Assembly: GCF_016862635.1 (NCBI RefSeq) | Contig: NZ_BONI01000002.1 | Span: 62,001-126,000 of the forward strand | Source of the DNA: Catellatospora coxensis | GTDB taxonomy: Bacteria > Actinomycetota > Actinomycetes > Mycobacteriales > Micromonosporaceae | Direction: 5' to 3' | Length of the DNA stretch: 64,000 bases | In this document: positions 61,120 through 64,000 of the stretch, one piece after another | Layout of the letters: the number at the start of each line of letters is the position of its first letter | Numbering within the stretch: the stretch's first letter is position 1 | The notes under the pieces: generated by a model | The model's input: only the letters and a program-made list of their open reading frames with translations | Told to the model about the DNA's origin: nothing | Database searches by the model: none | Made by a program: the position numbers and the translations under genes

Positions 61120-61866
61120 ATGCGCGGCCTGAACGGCAAGAACGCCCTGATCACAGGGGCAGCCGGCGGCATCGGCGCGGCCACCGCCCGTCGGCTCGCC
61201 GCTGAGGGCACCGCCGTCGGCCTGCTCGACATCGCCGAAACGGGAGCGCTCGCCGACGAGATCAACGGCTCCGGCGGCCGCGCACTGTCCGTGACCGTCG
61301 ATGTCTCCGACGAGGTCGGCTGGGAGTCCGCGGCCGCCGCCGTCCGCGAGCGGTTCGGCCCGATCGGCATCCTGGTCAGCAACGCCTACACCGTCGAGGT
61401 CACCCCGGCGCACCTGACCAGCCGCTCATCCTGGGACCACCAGCTCGCCGTCAGCCTCACCGGCACCTTCCTCGGCGTCCGCGCGTGCCTTGCCGACCTG
61501 CGCGCCGAGCACGGCGCGGTCGTGGTCGTCTCCTCGGTCCACGCCCTGGTCGGCCTGCCCGGCCGCCCCGCCTACGCCGCCGCCAAGGGCGGCCTGGTGG
61601 CCCTGGCCCGGCAGCTCGCCGTCGAGTACGGTCCCGAGATCCGCGTCAACACCGTGCTGCCCGGCCCGATCCTCACCGCCGCGTGGGACGACGTGTCCGA
61701 AGCGGACCGGCGGGCCAGCGTGGCCGAGACTGTCGCCAAGCGGTTCGGCGCCCCCGACGAGGTCGCCGCGACGATAGCGTTCCTCGCCTCCGCCGACGCC
61801 GCCTACATCACCGGGACCAGCCTGGTGGTCGACGGCGGCTGGACCGCGACCAAGGCCTCGGCCTGA
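61120..61866 (+). CDS. SDR-family dehydrogenase (probable sugar dehydrogenase)
   Basis: I chose the ATG at 61120 because GGGGAG lies 7 nt upstream; an in-frame ATG at 61105 lacks a ribosome binding site. The 248-residue classical SDR has the nucleotide-binding 'GAAGGIG', 'SNAYTVEV', catalytic Ser in 'VVSSVHALVG', and Tyr-Lys in 'YAAAKGG', ending with 'SLVVDGGW'. In this galactose locus it may oxidise galactose to galactonolactone or act on a related step. Substrate assignment rests on context only. Confidence 0.85.
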   Translation: MRGLNGKNALITGAAGGIGAATARRLAAEGTAVGLLDIAETGALADEINGSGGRALSVTVDVSDEVGWESAAAAVRERFGPIGILVSNAYTVEVTPAHLTSRSSWDHQLAVSLTGTFLGVRACLADLRAEHGAVVVVSSVHALVGLPGRPAYAAAKGGLVALARQLAVEYGPEIRVNTVLPGPILTAAWDDVSEADRRASVAETVAKRFGAPDEVAATIAFLASADAAYITGTSLVVDGGWTATKASA

Positions 61867-61902
61867 CCTGACCGGCACCGACGAGCGAGAAGGCGCGAAG
61901 CA

Positions 61903-62613
61903 TTGGCACAGTACACAGGACGCGGCGTCCACGGGCAGACCGTCGAGATCATCGCCGGGCGCATCCTCGCCGGCGAGATCGCCGAAGGCGCGACGATCAA
62001 CCTCGCCGCGCTGCAGGAGGAACTCGACATCAGCCTCACCGTGATGCGGGAGGCGCTGAAGGTGCTCACCGCCAAGGGCCTGGTCGACGCCCGCCCCAAA
62101 CGCGGCACCTTCGTCCGGCCCCGCGCCGCCTGGAACCTGCTCGACGCCGACGTCATCCGCTGGCAGTTCGCCGGCGGCGCCGACGAGTCGCTGCTCGACC
62201 AGCTGCACGAGGTCCGCGCCATCATGGAGCCCGCGGCCGCTAAACTCGCCGCCGCCCGCGCCACCGACGCCGACCTCGCCGCGCTCGACGCCGCGCTCGC
62301 CGAGATGGCCGACGCCCACGACGACCCCGCCGCCGCGGTCGCCGCCGACCTGAACTTCCACCGCGCCCTGCTGCACGCCGCGCACAACGAGTGGCTGGAG
62401 CGGATGAAGGTCGTCATGGAGACCGGCCTGGCCGAACGCGACAAGCTCGTCCACGGCGCCGAGCACCACGGCGACCCGGTCCCCAGCCACCAGGCCGTGG
62501 TGGCCGCGATCCGCGCCCGCGACGCGGCGGCCGCCGAACGGGCCATGGGCGACCTGCTGGACAAGGCAGCGCAGGACGTCGCCGACGTCCGCAAGCAGAA
62601 GGACACCCGTTGA
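61903..62613 (+). CDS. FadR-subfamily GntR regulator (FCD domain)
   Basis: A 236-residue regulator starting at a TTG (61903) after GAGAAGG. The winged helix ('INLAALQEELDISLTVMREALKVLTAKGLVDARPKRGTFV') is followed by an FCD ligand-binding domain with metal-ligand His residues in 'LNFHRALLHAAHN' and 'VPSHQAV'. DgoR-like regulators of this type respond to galactonate. The stop overlaps the start of the dehydratase gene (TTGA), so it is in the same operon and probably autoregulated. Confidence 0.9.
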   Translation: MAQYTGRGVHGQTVEIIAGRILAGEIAEGATINLAALQEELDISLTVMREALKVLTAKGLVDARPKRGTFVRPRAAWNLLDADVIRWQFAGGADESLLDQLHEVRAIMEPAAAKLAAARATDADLAALDAALAEMADAHDDPAAAVAADLNFHRALLHAAHNEWLERMKVVMETGLAERDKLVHGAEHHGDPVPSHQAVVAAIRARDAAAAERAMGDLLDKAAQDVADVRKQKDTR

Positions 62614-63755
62614 AGATCGACCGAATCGAAACGTTCCTCGTCGCGCCGCGGTGGCTGTTCTGCCGCGTACAGACCGACGACGGGCTGGTCGGCTGGGGCG
62701 AACCTGTCGTCGAGGGCCGCGCCGAAGTCGTGCGCGCCGCCGTCGACACGCTCGCCGAACTCCTCATCGGCGAGGACCCGCTGCGCATCGAGCACCACTG
62801 GCAGGTGCTGACCAAGGGCGGCTTCTACCGCGGCGGCCCCGTGCTGTCCAGCGCCGTCGCCGGACTCGACCAGGCCCTGTGGGACATCGCCGGGCAGGCC
62901 TACGGCGCACCCGTGCACGCCCTGCTCGGCGGACCGGTCCGCGACCGGGTGCGCATCTACGCCTGGATCGGCGGCGACGACCCGTCCGAGATCGGCGAGC
63001 AGGCCGCCGCGCAGGTCGCCGCCGGGATGACCGCGGTAAAGATGAACGCCTCCGGCCGGCTGTCCCCCATCCCGACCTCCGCCGAGGTCGACGCCGTCGT
63101 CAGCCGCGTCGCCGCCGCCCGCGACGCCCTCGGCGAGCACCGCGACATCGCCGTCGACTTCCACGGCCGGGCCGGTTCGGCTGCCGTACGCCGCATCCTG
63201 CCCGAGATCGCGCCCCTGCGGCCGTTCTTCGCCGAGGAGCCGGTGCTGCCCGACCAGGCCCACCGCCTGCACGACATCGTGACCTGCTCCCCCGTGCCGA
63301 TCGCGACCGGCGAACGGCTCTACGGCCGGGCCGAGTTCCTCGCCCCGCTGCAGGCCGGCGTCGCGGTCGTGCAGCCCGACCTGTCCCACGCCGGCGGCAT
63401 CTCCGAGGTGCGGCGCATCGCCGCGCTCGCCGAGACCCACGGCGCGGTGCTCGCCCCGCACTGCCCGCTGGGCCCGATCTCGCTGGCCGCGAGCCTTCAG
63501 GTCGCGCTGGCCACGCCGAACTTCCTGATCCAGGAGCAGAGCATCGGCATCCACTACCACCAGGGCAGCGAGCTGCTCGACTACCTGGTCGACCCGGCCC
63601 CGTTCGCGTTCGTCGACGGCCACATCAACCGCCTGGACGCCCCCGGCCTGGGCATCACCGTCGACGAGGCCGCCGTACGCAAGGCCGACGCGACCGGCCA
63701 CGCCTGGCGCAACCCGGTCTGGCGGCACGACGACGGGTCGTTCGCCGAATGGTGA
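62610..63755 (+). CDS. dgoD: D-galactonate dehydratase (enolase superfamily)
   Basis: The TTG at 62610 overlaps the regulator stop; the product has 381 residues. It carries the mandelate-racemase/galactonate-dehydratase layout: capping domain with 'KGGFYRGGPVLSSAVAGLDQALWDIAGQ', metal-ligand Asp and His in 'AVDFHGRAG', Glu in 'FFAEEPVLPD', Glu in 'IATGERL', and catalytic His in 'LAPHCPLGP'. It converts D-galactonate to 2-keto-3-deoxygalactonate. With the SDR and the regulator it indicates an oxidative galactose pathway; the kinase and aldolase would have to lie beyond the window. Confidence 0.9.
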   Translation: MKIDRIETFLVAPRWLFCRVQTDDGLVGWGEPVVEGRAEVVRAAVDTLAELLIGEDPLRIEHHWQVLTKGGFYRGGPVLSSAVAGLDQALWDIAGQAYGAPVHALLGGPVRDRVRIYAWIGGDDPSEIGEQAAAQVAAGMTAVKMNASGRLSPIPTSAEVDAVVSRVAAARDALGEHRDIAVDFHGRAGSAAVRRILPEIAPLRPFFAEEPVLPDQAHRLHDIVTCSPVPIATGERLYGRAEFLAPLQAGVAVVQPDLSHAGGISEVRRIAALAETHGAVLAPHCPLGPISLAASLQVALATPNFLIQEQSIGIHYHQGSELLDYLVDPAPFAFVDGHINRLDAPGLGITVDEAAVRKADATGHAWRNPVWRHDDGSFAEW

Positions 63756-64000
63756 CCGGCGCACCGGTCGCACTGCGCGCCGAACTGGACCCCGCCCACG
63801 GCGGCCGGTGGACCAGCCTGTCCGGCGGCGACCGCGAATGGCTCTGGCACCGCCCCGGCACCGAACGCGACACGGTCTCCCCCGGTGACGCCTTCGTCGA
63901 CGCGGGCGGCCTGGAGGAATGCCTGCCGACCGTACGCGGCCTGCCCGACCACGGGGACGTCTGGTCCCACCCCTGGCAGCGGAACCCGGACGGCGCGACG
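63752..64000 (+). CDS. aldose 1-epimerase-like protein, N-terminal part (runs off window)
   Basis: The GTG at 63752 overlaps the dehydratase stop (GTGA). The 83 visible residues ('LRAELDPAHGGRWTSLSGGDREWLWHRPG... FVDAGGLEECLPTV') fit the beginning of galactose-mutarotase-like proteins, including the segment leading to the 'GG.ee..P' motif. It would interconvert sugar anomers for the upstream dehydrogenase. The 3' part is outside the window. Confidence 0.75.
   Translation, partial: MTGAPVALRAELDPAHGGRWTSLSGGDREWLWHRPGTERDTVSPGDAFVDAGGLEECLPTVRGLPDHGDVWSHPWQRNPDGAT

Noticed and set aside
61803-63773. A 656-codon minus-strand frame
   Set aside because: It is antisense to the FCD regulator and galactonate dehydratase, both of which have catalytic or binding motifs in the right order.

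Overview
The window is high-GC actinomycete DNA, most likely from a Micromonosporaceae-like filamentous actinobacterium. The clues are the GC-rich third positions, frequent GTG/TTG starts, SigE-family sigma factors, many carbohydrate-active enzymes and actinobacterial plasmid-type transfer genes. The family assignment is an inference.

Left chromosomal flank (1-10741): the end of a LacI-type regulator, a heparinase II/III-like enzyme, an AraC/GyrI-type regulator, a type B carboxylesterase, an anchored M23 peptidase, a secreted GH5-CBM2 mannanase/cellulase, a VOC protein, a PadR regulator coupled to a membrane protein, a hypothetical protein, a methyltransferase fragment, and the first 139 codons of a sigma-factor gene.

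Integrated element (10742-53084, about 42.3 kb): a serine-integrase element sits inside that sigma-factor gene. Removing it at a shared AC dinucleotide joins 10326-10741 to 53085-54294 in one frame. The joined element ends give a near-perfect dyad (GACCC-N3-ACT-AC-AGT-N3-GGGTC), as expected of a serine-integrase attP. The element carries the integrase; small hypothetical genes, one of them frameshifted; an IS630 and an IS5 element, both with clean target duplications; a transfer/maintenance block (DUF2637/SpdB-like protein, three 22-bp palindromes at exact 32-bp spacing, a replication-relaxation protein, a conjugative ATPase and a membrane partner); a 1483-residue TPR-CHAT protease beside a small Cys-rich protein and a membrane protein; a tightly overlapped operon for making a modified nucleotide or sugar; a divergent HTH-TPR regulator; nested IS remnants with an ISL3-type transposase; and a 2047-residue secreted RHS toxin with an overlapping membrane-protein gene that is probably its immunity protein.

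Right chromosomal flank (53085-64000): the remainder of the split sigma gene (transmembrane segment and extracytoplasmic domain), a second SigE-type sigma gene with a coupled membrane protein, and a galactoside utilisation locus. The latter comprises a GH36 alpha-galactosidase, two ABC permeases and a binding lipoprotein, divergent from an SDR dehydrogenase, an FCD regulator, a galactonate dehydratase and an aldose epimerase. Together they suggest import and hydrolysis of alpha-galactosides followed by oxidative (De Ley-Doudoroff-like) galactose breakdown.

The two most interesting systems are both cargo of the element. The first is the operon at 32719-42179. Its thymidylate-synthase-fold enzyme has Asp where dUMP enzymes have Asn, the signature of cytidylate hydroxymethylases, and it is coupled to a carbamoyltransferase, a glycosyltransferase, an epimerase, a methyltransferase, kinases and a phosphatase. 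The second is the TPR-CHAT/small protein/membrane protein trio at 26624-32369, a plausible uncharacterised defence system.
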